Shown: in pieces, positions 56,825 to 63,289 of the stretch
Numbering within the stretch: the first letter of the stretch is position 1
Layout: each line of letters begins with the position of its first letter
From: VGBV01 sp963780395
Lineage (GTDB): Bacteria > Actinomycetota > Thermoleophilia > Solirubrobacterales > 70-9
DNA: 64,000 nucleotides
NCBI GenBank assembly: GCA_963780395.1
Contig: CAWABY010000004.1
Span: 1 to 64,000 of the forward strand
Direction of reading: 5' to 3'
Notes under the pieces: generated by a model
Database searches by the model: none
Told to the model about the DNA's origin: nothing
What the model saw: only the letters and a program-made list of their open reading frames with translations
Made by a program: the position numbers and the translations under genes

Positions 56825-56884
56825 GGGCGTTCGTGACTTGAGGCACAGGGGGCGACGGGGGCGTTCTGACTTGAGGCACGGGGG
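56825..56884 (+). repeat. Two imperfect direct repeats before the LamG gene
   Basis: GGGCGTTCGTGACTTGAGG at 56825 and GGGCGTTCTGACTTGAGG at 56859, each continuing GCAC-GGGGG, lie in tandem with a 34-base period and end two bases before the ATG at 56887. The upstream copy has one extra G. They could be a duplicated operator or a duplicated ribosome-binding leader. The rest of 56645-56824 is open in one frame (ANAARNAAASSHL and onwards) but has no credible start, and I do not call a gene. Confidence 0.45.
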
Positions 56885-56886
56885 CT

Positions 56887-58299
56887 ATGGCTCGTCCAGG
56901 AAGGCTCGGAGCGTGGATCGGCGCCCTCCTGCTCGGCGCCGCCCTCGCCGCCTTCCTATGGGAGCCGTGGCACGGACCGGTGATCCTGTCGCTGTCGTCA
57001 TCCCACGGCATCGACGCAGGAGACCTTCCCGCGCTGGCGCTTCTCGCGCTCGCGCTCGCGCTCGCCACCGGGCGGGGGCGCGACTCCGGCTCGGGGCCGG
57101 CGTGGACCGCCGGTCGCTGGGCCGGTCCCGCCTGCGCCGTGGTGCTCGGAGCACTGCTGCTGGCCGGCACCCTCGACGACGAGTCCGCCGCCGAGCCGCT
57201 GTTGCCCGCCGGTGGCGGGACGCTCGACGGCGCCACGCAGCACGCCGACGGGGGACGGGCCGATCCGGTCGACAGCTGGACGCATCTGGCGGTCACCTAC
57301 GACGGGGCCATGCTGCGCCTGTTTGTGAACGGCGCGCAGGTCTCGAGCCGGGCCACGAGCGGCAGCATCCTGAGCACCGCGGATCCGCTCTGGATCGGCG
57401 GCAACCACCCCTACGGAGAGTTCTTCCACGGCGTCATCGACGAGGTGCGCGTCTACGACCCGGCCCTGAGCGCCTCGGAGCTGCGTGCCGAGATGTCGAC
57501 GCCGATCGGGAGCGCCGGGAGCGCGCCGGCGACTGGTCTGGTCGCGGCGTACGGGTTCGACCAGGGCTCGGGGCCCCTCGCAGCGGACGCTTCAGGCAAC
57601 GGCAACGCCGGCAGGACCATCGGAGCGATTCGGACCAGCCGGGGCCGCTTCGGGAGGGCGCTCAAGTTCGACGGCACAGGCGACTTGGTCAAAGTCCCTG
57701 CGTCGGCGTCGCTGGACCTGAGCGACTCCATGACGCTGGCGGGCTGGATCAGGCCGAGCGAGTCGCAGGCGGGCTGGCGAACGATCCTGCAACGTCAGAC
57801 CGACGCTTACTTCCTGATGGCCAGCGGTGGCGGCGCACACACCCGTCTCGACGCGCTCGATGGCGCGCGTGCCGCGCTGCTGATCGGCATCGCCGGATTG
57901 CTCTGGGTTGCGCTGGCCAGTGGTCGCGCCGGGTGGTTCGGGCGGCGGCGAGGTTCGTGGTGGGCGCCGGCCGCTCTCCTCCTGGCCGGATTCGCCATCG
58001 ATGCCGCGCTCACGCCTTCGGTCACACTGGTCGGGGTGGCGTCGGTGGCGATCTGGCGTGCCCTGACCGCCGCGCATCGCAGCGAAGCCCTGATCATGTC
58101 CCTGATCGCCGCCGTGTGCATGGGCCTGACCACGATGTCCCTCGCCGGCTGGGGCAGCCTCGAGCCTGGGCACGACGACGGTGCGATCGCTCGCTCGGCA
58201 GCGCTCGGAGTGCTGCTCATCACCGCCGGCCTGCTCAGCGCCCTCTACGGCCTCCGGGATGGCGAGCAGGGGACGCTGGACCCGGCTGCGGGCAGTTAG
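56887..58299 (+). CDS. Membrane protein with a LamG-like extracellular domain
   Basis: A 470-residue protein. N-terminal membrane spans (AWIGALLLGAALAAFLW, ALALLALALALATG, PACAVVLGALLLAGTL) lead into a LamG C-terminal half (DSWTHLAVTYDGAMLRLFVNG to EVRVYDPALSASELRAEM), then the N-terminal half of a second LamG (GLVAAYGFDQGSGPLAADASGNGNAG, FGRALKFDGTGDLVKVP, SMTLAGWIRPSES). Four more helices follow (ALLIGIAGLLWVALASG and later). Neither LamG copy is complete; the two halves might together form one permuted domain, or middle parts may have been deleted. Confidence 0.7.
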   Translation: MARPGRLGAWIGALLLGAALAAFLWEPWHGPVILSLSSSHGIDAGDLPALALLALALALATGRGRDSGSGPAWTAGRWAGPACAVVLGALLLAGTLDDESAAEPLLPAGGGTLDGATQHADGGRADPVDSWTHLAVTYDGAMLRLFVNGAQVSSRATSGSILSTADPLWIGGNHPYGEFFHGVIDEVRVYDPALSASELRAEMSTPIGSAGSAPATGLVAAYGFDQGSGPLAADASGNGNAGRTIGAIRTSRGRFGRALKFDGTGDLVKVPASASLDLSDSMTLAGWIRPSESQAGWRTILQRQTDAYFLMASGGGAHTRLDALDGARAALLIGIAGLLWVALASGRAGWFGRRRGSWWAPAALLLAGFAIDAALTPSVTLVGVASVAIWRALTAAHRSEALIMSLIAAVCMGLTTMSLAGWGSLEPGHDDGAIARSAALGVLLITAGLLSALYGLRDGEQGTLDPAAGS

Positions 58300-58393
58300 C
58301 CGCGCCGGGAGCCGTCCCCGCCCTTACCCATACTCGGTCCCTTATCCTCCGGCTTGTAGGTCCATTGATTTGCTCTCGCGAAGGGAGTCCGTG

Positions 58394-58567
58394 ATGCAGC
58401 CAGCCACCCTCGCCATCGTGCATCATCCGGCAGTGCTCCTCGTTGGATTCATCGCCTTGTGGGTACTCGTTGCCGTCGAGGCTTTCTACGCGCTTCGCGT
58501 CCAGCGACAACGCGACCGTAAGAGCGCCAGCCGTTGGTCGCCGAGCAATAGGCGAGGGCGCCGCTGA
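58394..58567 (+). CDS. 57-residue single-span membrane protein
   Basis: MQPATLAIVHHPAVLLVGFIALWVLVAVEAFYALRVQRQRDRKSASRW and a basic end. GGGAG precedes the ATG. One transmembrane helix, with the basic tail probably inside. No family recognised. Confidence 0.5.
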   Translation: MQPATLAIVHHPAVLLVGFIALWVLVAVEAFYALRVQRQRDRKSASRWSPSNRRGRR

Positions 58568-58593
58568 CGGAAGGCTCGTCCGCAGATGGCGAG

Positions 58594-59985
58594 TTACTCT
58601 CGCGCTGACACCCCTTCGCGGATCGCAGCGGCAGAGCGCTGGATGTCGTCCTCGGTCGTGCGCCAGTTGCAGACGGAGATCCGGATCGCCGGTCGCCCTC
58701 GCCAGGTGGTGCCGGCAAGCCAGCAGGTCCCGTCATCCTGGATCCGCTCCACCGCAGCGGAAGTCGACTCACCGTCCGCATCGCCGCGAATCGCGACCAG
58801 GACCTGGTTGATCACGACCTCATTCAGCAGCTCCAGCGCGGGGTCCGCTTCGAGCTCCTTCGCCATGGAACGGGCAAGACGGGAAGTCCGCTCCACAAGA
58901 TCCGCTACGCCGGCGCGTCCAAGCGAACGCAGCGCCGCGTAGAGGGCGAAGCCGCGCGCCCGCCGCGAGGATTCGGGTACGTACTGGTAGGAATCGCGTG
59001 CGCCTTCGGCGGCGGTCAGGTAAGGCGCGCTGATGCCCATTGCGCCGCGCAGGGCCGCCGGGTCCTTGACCGCGATGAAGCCGCTGTCGTAGGGGACGTT
59101 CAGCCACTTGTGCGCGTCGGTGGACCAGGAATCGGCGCGATCCAGTCCCTCGGTGAGGAAGCGCAACTTCGGGCTGGCCGCCGCCCACAGCCCGACTGCC
59201 CCGTCCACGTGCAGCCAGGCGCCATGGCGCTCGCAGATCTCCGCCAGCTGCACGAACGGGTCGAAGCATCCCGTGTTGACCTCGCCGGCCTGGGCGCAGA
59301 CGATCGCCGGGCCATCCTCTCGCTCCAGCGCGGCCGCGAGCTCCTCGGGAATCATTCGGCCCTGATCGTCAGCCTTGACGGAGATTGCGGTCTCGCTGCC
59401 CAGGCCGAGCATCTTCACGGCCACGAAGATGGTCGCGTGGGCGTGCTCCCCGGCAAGGATCCGAACTCGAGGGGCGCCCTGAAGTCCGCGCGCCTCGACG
59501 TCCCAGCCTTCCCGCTCGAGCACGGCGTGTCGTCCCGCAGCGATGCCCGCGAAGTTGGCCATGGTCCCTCCCGTCGTGAGGCCGAACCCGGACGTCTCGG
59601 GCAGCCCGACCAGGTCCAGGACCCAGCCGCCGGCCACCTCCTCGGCGACCGAGGCGGAGGGGCCGCAGACGTAGAGACTCCCAATCTGGTCCCAGGCAGT
59701 CGCCAACCAGTCGGCACCCATGGCGGCGGGCATGGCGCCGCCGATGACGAAGCCGAAGTACCGAGGGCTCGCGAGCGCGATCACCCCCGGCTCGGCGGCC
59801 TCGGCCAGCTCTTCGACCACCTTGGCGGGATCCTCGCCGGCGTCCGGCAGCTCCCGTGCGAGCGCGCCGCGGAGCTCGTCAACGCTCGCCGACTCCCGGA
59901 CCGGGCGGTCGGAGACCTCCTCCAGGTAACGCAGCGCCCGCTCCTCAGCAATCGCGAGTACCCGCTGGTAGCCGTCGACGCTCAC
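58594..59985 (-). CDS. PLP-dependent group II decarboxylase (aromatic/aspartate type)
   Basis: A 463-residue enzyme. The start is taken at GTG 59985 (VSVDGYQRVLAIAEERALRYLEE); a longer open frame upstream has unlikely composition. Family points: YFGFVIGGAMPAAMGADWLATAWDQ, GFGLTTGGTMANFAGIAAGRHAVL, HGAWLHVDGAVGLWAAASP and the PLP lysine in SWSTDAHKWLNVPYDSGF. C-terminal NQVLVAIRGD and AIRISVCNWRTTEDDI are typical. Substrate could be an aromatic amino acid, aspartate or glutamate. Confidence 0.88.
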   Translation of the reverse strand: MSVDGYQRVLAIAEERALRYLEEVSDRPVRESASVDELRGALARELPDAGEDPAKVVEELAEAAEPGVIALASPRYFGFVIGGAMPAAMGADWLATAWDQIGSLYVCGPSASVAEEVAGGWVLDLVGLPETSGFGLTTGGTMANFAGIAAGRHAVLEREGWDVEARGLQGAPRVRILAGEHAHATIFVAVKMLGLGSETAISVKADDQGRMIPEELAAALEREDGPAIVCAQAGEVNTGCFDPFVQLAEICERHGAWLHVDGAVGLWAAASPKLRFLTEGLDRADSWSTDAHKWLNVPYDSGFIAVKDPAALRGAMGISAPYLTAAEGARDSYQYVPESSRRARGFALYAALRSLGRAGVADLVERTSRLARSMAKELEADPALELLNEVVINQVLVAIRGDADGESTSAAVERIQDDGTCWLAGTTWRGRPAIRISVCNWRTTEDDIQRSAAAIREGVSARE

Positions 59986-60204
59986 CGGACCGAGGATGCC
60001 AGCGCCGCGGGCGCGGGTCAATCCAACAATCCGAAAGCGTTCGACTCCACGCCTGGCGAGCGAGGAACCTGCAGGAACTCGTGGAGTGGGCGCCAGCCGC
60101 TCGCTCACGCCACCGGGCGGGCGAAGCGGCTTGCGCCGCCCCACCCGCCCGGCTGCCGCCCCATCGCCTAGGACGACCAGCGGGGACTTTCTGTCGTCGC
60201 CTAC

Positions 60205-60855
60205 CTACGGACAGCCGTTGGCACCCGACGGCGCACAGCGGAAGCTGATTCCGTCCAGGGAGACGTACACCATTGCGTCGGCGAAGGCGGGGAAGCCCGA
60301 TGCTATCTCCACGTTGCCGGTCGCCTTTACGTCGACCCGACCCGGTTCGTTGTCGGACACCGTGGGGAACACCCACTGCGCGTCGGGTCGGTAGCCCACT
60401 GGAAGCGTCGCGATACGGAGAAACGAGGCGAGAGCGAGGCTGCACGGATCGGCAAAGCCGTCGACCGCCTTGACGACACCCTTCAGATGCACGACCCCGG
60501 CGCTGTCGCGAAAGTAGGCGGCGTTGTTCAAACCGGTTCCGACATTGTCCCAGTAGCAGTCGGCTTGCCCACCTCCGTCGTTCAGCGTCATCGGCTGCCA
60601 CGCCTCCGAGCCGGGCTGGACGAAGGCGCTCGCGTTCTGCCCGTCGACCGTGTTGGCGTTTCCGGCGGTGTTGGCGTTATTGGCGCTCGCCACGGCGAGC
60701 CCCGGCGCACGCTTAGTGATCTCGGTGTTGGCGAGGTTCTTCACCGTCTTCTTGTCCTTCTTGTTGAGCGCGGCGTAGGCCGGGACCACGAGCGCGGCGA
60801 CGAGCGCCAGGATCGAGATCACCAGCGCCGGGCTCGGGCGCTTGAGACGAGTCAT
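60205..60855 (-). CDS. Surface-exposed repeat protein with asparagine-rich stalk
   Basis: A 216-residue protein with a signal anchor (ALVISILALVAALVVPAYA), a basic spacer (LNKKDKKTVKNLANTEITK) and a short repeat SANNANTAGNANTVDGQNASAF that probably forms a stalk. The globular C-terminal domain (CYWDNVGTGLNNAAYFRDSAGVVHLKGVV, PCSLALASFLRIATLPVGYRPDAQWVFP, VYVSLDGISFRC) resembles the tail-fibre-like domains seen in other actinobacterial surface proteins. Four cysteines. Same style as 50675-51208. Confidence 0.7.
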   Translation of the reverse strand: MTRLKRPSPALVISILALVAALVVPAYAALNKKDKKTVKNLANTEITKRAPGLAVASANNANTAGNANTVDGQNASAFVQPGSEAWQPMTLNDGGGQADCYWDNVGTGLNNAAYFRDSAGVVHLKGVVKAVDGFADPCSLALASFLRIATLPVGYRPDAQWVFPTVSDNEPGRVDVKATGNVEIASGFPAFADAMVYVSLDGISFRCAPSGANGCP

Positions 60856-60949
60856 AACTTCCTCCTGTTTCCCTATGGGGCGGAGGAACCGCTGGAACCC
60901 CTGCCAGCGAAAACGGCTCCCCCCCTGGTTGATTGTGCGCTCAATCTAC

Positions 60950-61026
60950 GCGAAACCCTCACCGTGAGTCGATCCGCATCAGCGACCCAGGCCGAGGCCC
61001 TCGAAGCCGCCGGGCTGCGAGAGTAG
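60950..61026 (+). pseudogene. Orphan 3' end of a SnoaL array gene
   Basis: AEALEAAGLRE followed by TAGGCGA, identical to the array joints, is preceded by only about 14 codons of uncertain relationship and then by unrelated sequence. The ATG that should follow the TAG is altered (TAGGCGAGAC in place of TAGGCGATG). It marks the left edge of array C and shows that cassettes have been lost. The remaining 60856-60949 bases are the leader of the gene on the other strand. Confidence 0.6.
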
Positions 61027-61139
61027 GCGAGACACCTCTCGGTTACTCATCTGACCTGTTTCTGCGGCGCGCGCCATCGGCCAATCGGCGGTTTCCACAG
61101 CGGACAGTTCTCGCCTCGCACCCTCCCCCTCCTCCGCGC

Positions 61140-61145
61140 GATACT
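61140..61145 (+). promoter_or_regulatory. GATACT -10-like box of array C, first unit
   Basis: GATACT, nine bases (GCGTGGGCG), ATG at 61155. Same architecture as at the minus-strand arrays. Confidence 0.5.
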
Positions 61146-61154
61146 GCGTGGGCG

Positions 61155-61559
61155 ATGTCGGAGGAAAGCGTCGAGATCGTTCGCAAAGCCTTTGCGGCGG
61201 CCGACCGTGGCGACATGGAAGGCGTCCTGCGGTTCTGCGACGAAGACATCGTCATCACCCAGCCGCCCGAGTTGCCTGGCGCTTCTCCCGAGCAACACGG
61301 GCACCGCGGGGTCTTGGAAGCCTTTGCGATCTGGCCAGAGCAGTGGGATGACTATCGAACCGAGATCCTGGAGATTGCCGCTGCGCCTGGCGGCAAGGTG
61401 TTCGCCACCACGCGAACCCGTGGACGGGGGAAGCAGAGCGGGGTCGAGGTCGAAATGGATTTCAGCTTCGTTTTCACCGTCCGTGACGAAATGATCAGCG
61501 AATGGCGGCTGTTCGTGCAGGAGGACCAAGCCCTCGAAGCCGCCGGGCTTGAGGAGTAG
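61155..61559 (+). CDS. SnoaL/NTF2-like protein (array C, head gene)
   Basis: A 134-residue paralogue: MSEESVEIVRKAFAAADRGDMEGVLRFCDEDIVITQPPEL, HGHRGVLEAFAIWPEQWDD, IAAAPGGKVFATTRTRGRGKQSGVEVEMDFSFVF, DQALEAAGLEE. It has the constant head and tail but a diverged first strand (DIVITQPP in place of the D-x-E-x-E-W/H motif). No Shine-Dalgarno; the GATACT box suggests a leaderless message. Its GAGGAG tail codons serve the next gene. Confidence 0.87.
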   Translation: MSEESVEIVRKAFAAADRGDMEGVLRFCDEDIVITQPPELPGASPEQHGHRGVLEAFAIWPEQWDDYRTEILEIAAAPGGKVFATTRTRGRGKQSGVEVEMDFSFVFTVRDEMISEWRLFVQEDQALEAAGLEE

Positions 61560-61562
61560 TCG

Positions 61563-61964
61563 ATGTCGGAGGAGAACGTGGAGGCCGTCCGCCGTGGCTA
61601 CGCCGCTTTCACAACGGAGGGGGTCGAAGGGGCGATCCCCTTCTACACCGAGGATGTCGTCATCTACTCCATCCCGGAGTGGCCCGACGACCCCGAGTAC
61701 CACGGGCACGATGGCGTTAGGAAGCTCATTCGGCAGTGGGCGGAGAACTTCGACGACTTCGGGATTGATGTTCGTGAACTCCACGACGGAGGAGACACGG
61801 TGGTAGCCCTCATTGAGCTCACTGGACAGACCAAGAGCACCGCCATCCCGATGAGAATGCAGATCGGCACGGTCTCCTCGGGGTTCACAAACGGACGGGT
61901 CGCTCGACAACATCTGTTCTCCAGTTGGGAAGTCGCCCTCGAAGCCGCCGGGCTTGAGGCGTAG
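61563..61964 (+). CDS. SnoaL/NTF2-like protein (array C)
   Basis: A 133-residue paralogue: MSEENVEAVRRGYAAFTTEGVEGAIPFYTEDVVIYSIPEWPDDPEYHGHDGVRKLIRQWAENFDDF, VRELHDGGDTVVALIELTGQTKSTAIPM, HLFSSWEVALEAAGLEA. Reads from ATG three bases after the previous TAG. The final Ala (GCG) instead of Glu removes a GAG from the next gene's ribosome-binding site (GAGGCG). Unknown ligand. Confidence 0.87.
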   Translation: MSEENVEAVRRGYAAFTTEGVEGAIPFYTEDVVIYSIPEWPDDPEYHGHDGVRKLIRQWAENFDDFGIDVRELHDGGDTVVALIELTGQTKSTAIPMRMQIGTVSSGFTNGRVARQHLFSSWEVALEAAGLEA

Positions 61965-61967
61965 GCG

Positions 61968-62285
61968 ATGTCGCAGGAGAACGAGGGATCTCACATAGTG
62001 GCGCGATCTCTTGAGCCGGAGGCTGCGTGGAACGCGGTCCAGCTCGGCTTCGCGGAGATCCTCGATCTGAGGACCGAGATCGAGCGTCGCCGCTACGGAG
62101 CCCCACCCAGGGCGAGACCGGTCTCGCTCGTCAAGCACATAGCGAGTCCGGAGGGGCCCGGCGCCATCTACCTCTGCCAACGCGCCATCCGCTCGAAGGC
62201 GACCTTGCGCCGGGGGGCGGCAGAGGTCGCGGGCGGCTTCGTGGCATGGAACGAGGCGGGCCTTCCAGTCGAGGAGGTCGATTAG
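61968..62285 (+). CDS. Rhodanese-domain protein with a SnoaL-array head
   Basis: A 105-residue protein whose first five residues, MSQEN, are the array head but whose body is a rhodanese domain: LEPEAAWNAVQLGFAEILDLRTEIERRRYGAPPRARPVSLVKH, the putative active-site loop IYLCQRAIRSKA (persulfide-forming Cys) and the classic C-terminus VAGGFVAWNEAGLPVEE. It would transfer or relay sulfur. The start lies three bases after the TAG of a SnoaL gene. Just after its stop, the bases GGGCTGCGGGAGTAA are an array tail relic (62289-62303), as if the rhodanese were dropped into a SnoaL slot. Confidence 0.72.
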   Translation: MSQENEGSHIVARSLEPEAAWNAVQLGFAEILDLRTEIERRRYGAPPRARPVSLVKHIASPEGPGAIYLCQRAIRSKATLRRGAAEVAGGFVAWNEAGLPVEEVD

Positions 62286-62288
62286 CTT

Positions 62289-62303
62289 GGGCTGCGGGAG
62301 TAA
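62289..62303 (+). repeat. Relic of a SnoaL-array C-terminal joint
   Basis: GGGCTGCGGGAGTAA matches the 3' end of SnoaL genes ending GLRE-stop, such as 11963-12370, apart from TAA for TAG. It lies out of frame just after the rhodanese stop. The 62304-62440 interval otherwise holds nothing that I can support. Confidence 0.45.
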
Positions 62304-62440
62304 GTAGCACCAGCCGCTTTGGAACGAGAAGCGGTAGTTAGATCTCCACGACCAGGGGCGGCAGGGCGAGCCTGGAAATTGGACGGTACTCGTGGAAGGC
62401 CGGGCACTGCTGCTTTGCATGAAAGAGCGGTCCGCCGCGA

Positions 62441-62446
62441 GATACT
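62441..62446 (+). promoter_or_regulatory. GATACT -10-like box of array C, second unit
   Basis: CCGCGAGATACTGCGTGGGCG precedes the ATG at 62456; the GATACT ends nine bases before it. The bases around the box match those at 61135-61154 almost exactly. Confidence 0.5.
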
Positions 62447-62455
62447 GCGTGGGCG

Positions 62456-62878
62456 ATGTCGGAGGAGAACGTAGAGCTGGTGCGCCGGCTGCTGGACATG
62501 TTCGCCAAGCGCGAGCACGAGGCGGTGTTCGAGCTGTACGACCCAGACATCGAGTGGGACGCGTCCCCCAACCTCTCGCCGGGCGGGGTCGACGATCTCG
62601 CGGGCGTCTACCACGGACATGAGGGGGTCCGGAACTACTGGCGACGGTGGTTGTCCGCCTGGAAGGACATCCAGTTCGAGGTTCAGGACGTCCTGGACGC
62701 CGATGGCGAAGTTGTGGCGCTGATCCACAATCAGCGGATGTGGGGGCGCCACAGCGGCATCCCGGTCGACTTCCCCCCGTTCGGGCTGGTTTTCACGATT
62801 CGCGACGGCAAGGTCGTGCGTTGGCGGAGCTTCCGTGATCAGAAGTCCGCCCTCGAAGCCGCCGGGCTTAGTGAGTAG
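62456..62878 (+). CDS. SnoaL/NTF2-like protein (array C, second head)
   Basis: A 140-residue paralogue: MSEENVELVRRLLDMFAKREHEAVFELYDPDIEWDASPNLSPGGVDDLAGVYHGHEGVRNYWRRWLSAWKDI, VLDADGEVVALIHNQRMWGRHSGIPVDFPPFGLVFTIRDGKVVRWRSFRDQKSALEAAGLSE. It best matches common actinobacterial DUF4440/SnoaL-like proteins that start MSQENVE. It has an insertion of six residues before the R/H-G-H-E-G motif. Confidence 0.88.
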   Translation: MSEENVELVRRLLDMFAKREHEAVFELYDPDIEWDASPNLSPGGVDDLAGVYHGHEGVRNYWRRWLSAWKDIQFEVQDVLDADGEVVALIHNQRMWGRHSGIPVDFPPFGLVFTIRDGKVVRWRSFRDQKSALEAAGLSE

Positions 62879-62881
62879 GCG

Positions 62882-63286
62882 ATGTCGCAGGAGAACGTGG
62901 AGATCGTGCGCCGGGCCACCGCTGCGTACAACCGCCGTGACCTCGACGGGTTCATGGCGAACTGGGCACCCGACGCCGTCGTTGACTGGTCCAGCTCTCG
63001 CGGCCCTGACGCGGGCGTATATCGGGGGCACGACGAAATCGGGGCATTCGTGCAGCGGTTCTTCGAGGCATGGGACGAAGTTCGGATCGAGTTTGTTGAT
63101 GACCCAGCAGAGATCGAGGACGACCTCCTGATCGCTGAGAACGTGACCTACATGCGAGGGCGAGACGGCATCGAAGTTGAAGCTCGAAGCGCGTGGCTGA
63201 TCACATTTCGTGACGGCGAGCAGGCGTCGCTCACGCTCTACCAGTCGAAACAGGAGGCCCTCGAAGCCGCCGGGCTGTCGGAGTAG
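62882..63286 (+). CDS. SnoaL/NTF2-like protein (array C)
   Basis: A 134-residue paralogue: MSQENVEIVRRATAAYNRRDLDGFMANWAPDAVVDWSSSRGPDAGVYRGHDEIGAFVQRFFEAWDEVRIEF, ENVTYMRGRDGIEVEARSAWLITFRDGEQASLTLYQSKQEALEAAGLSE. The R-G-R-D-G-I-E-V-E turn corresponds to RGRESG in the others. Three-base spacing to both neighbours. Confidence 0.88.
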   Translation: MSQENVEIVRRATAAYNRRDLDGFMANWAPDAVVDWSSSRGPDAGVYRGHDEIGAFVQRFFEAWDEVRIEFVDDPAEIEDDLLIAENVTYMRGRDGIEVEARSAWLITFRDGEQASLTLYQSKQEALEAAGLSE

Positions 63287-63289
63287 GCG

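Noticed and set aside
56632..56841. A 69-residue protein between the F420 oxidoreductase and the LamG gene
   Set aside because: The only start lies within the end of the preceding gene in another frame, there is no ribosome-binding site, and the composition is mostly Ala/Arg as expected from GC-rich non-coding sequence.
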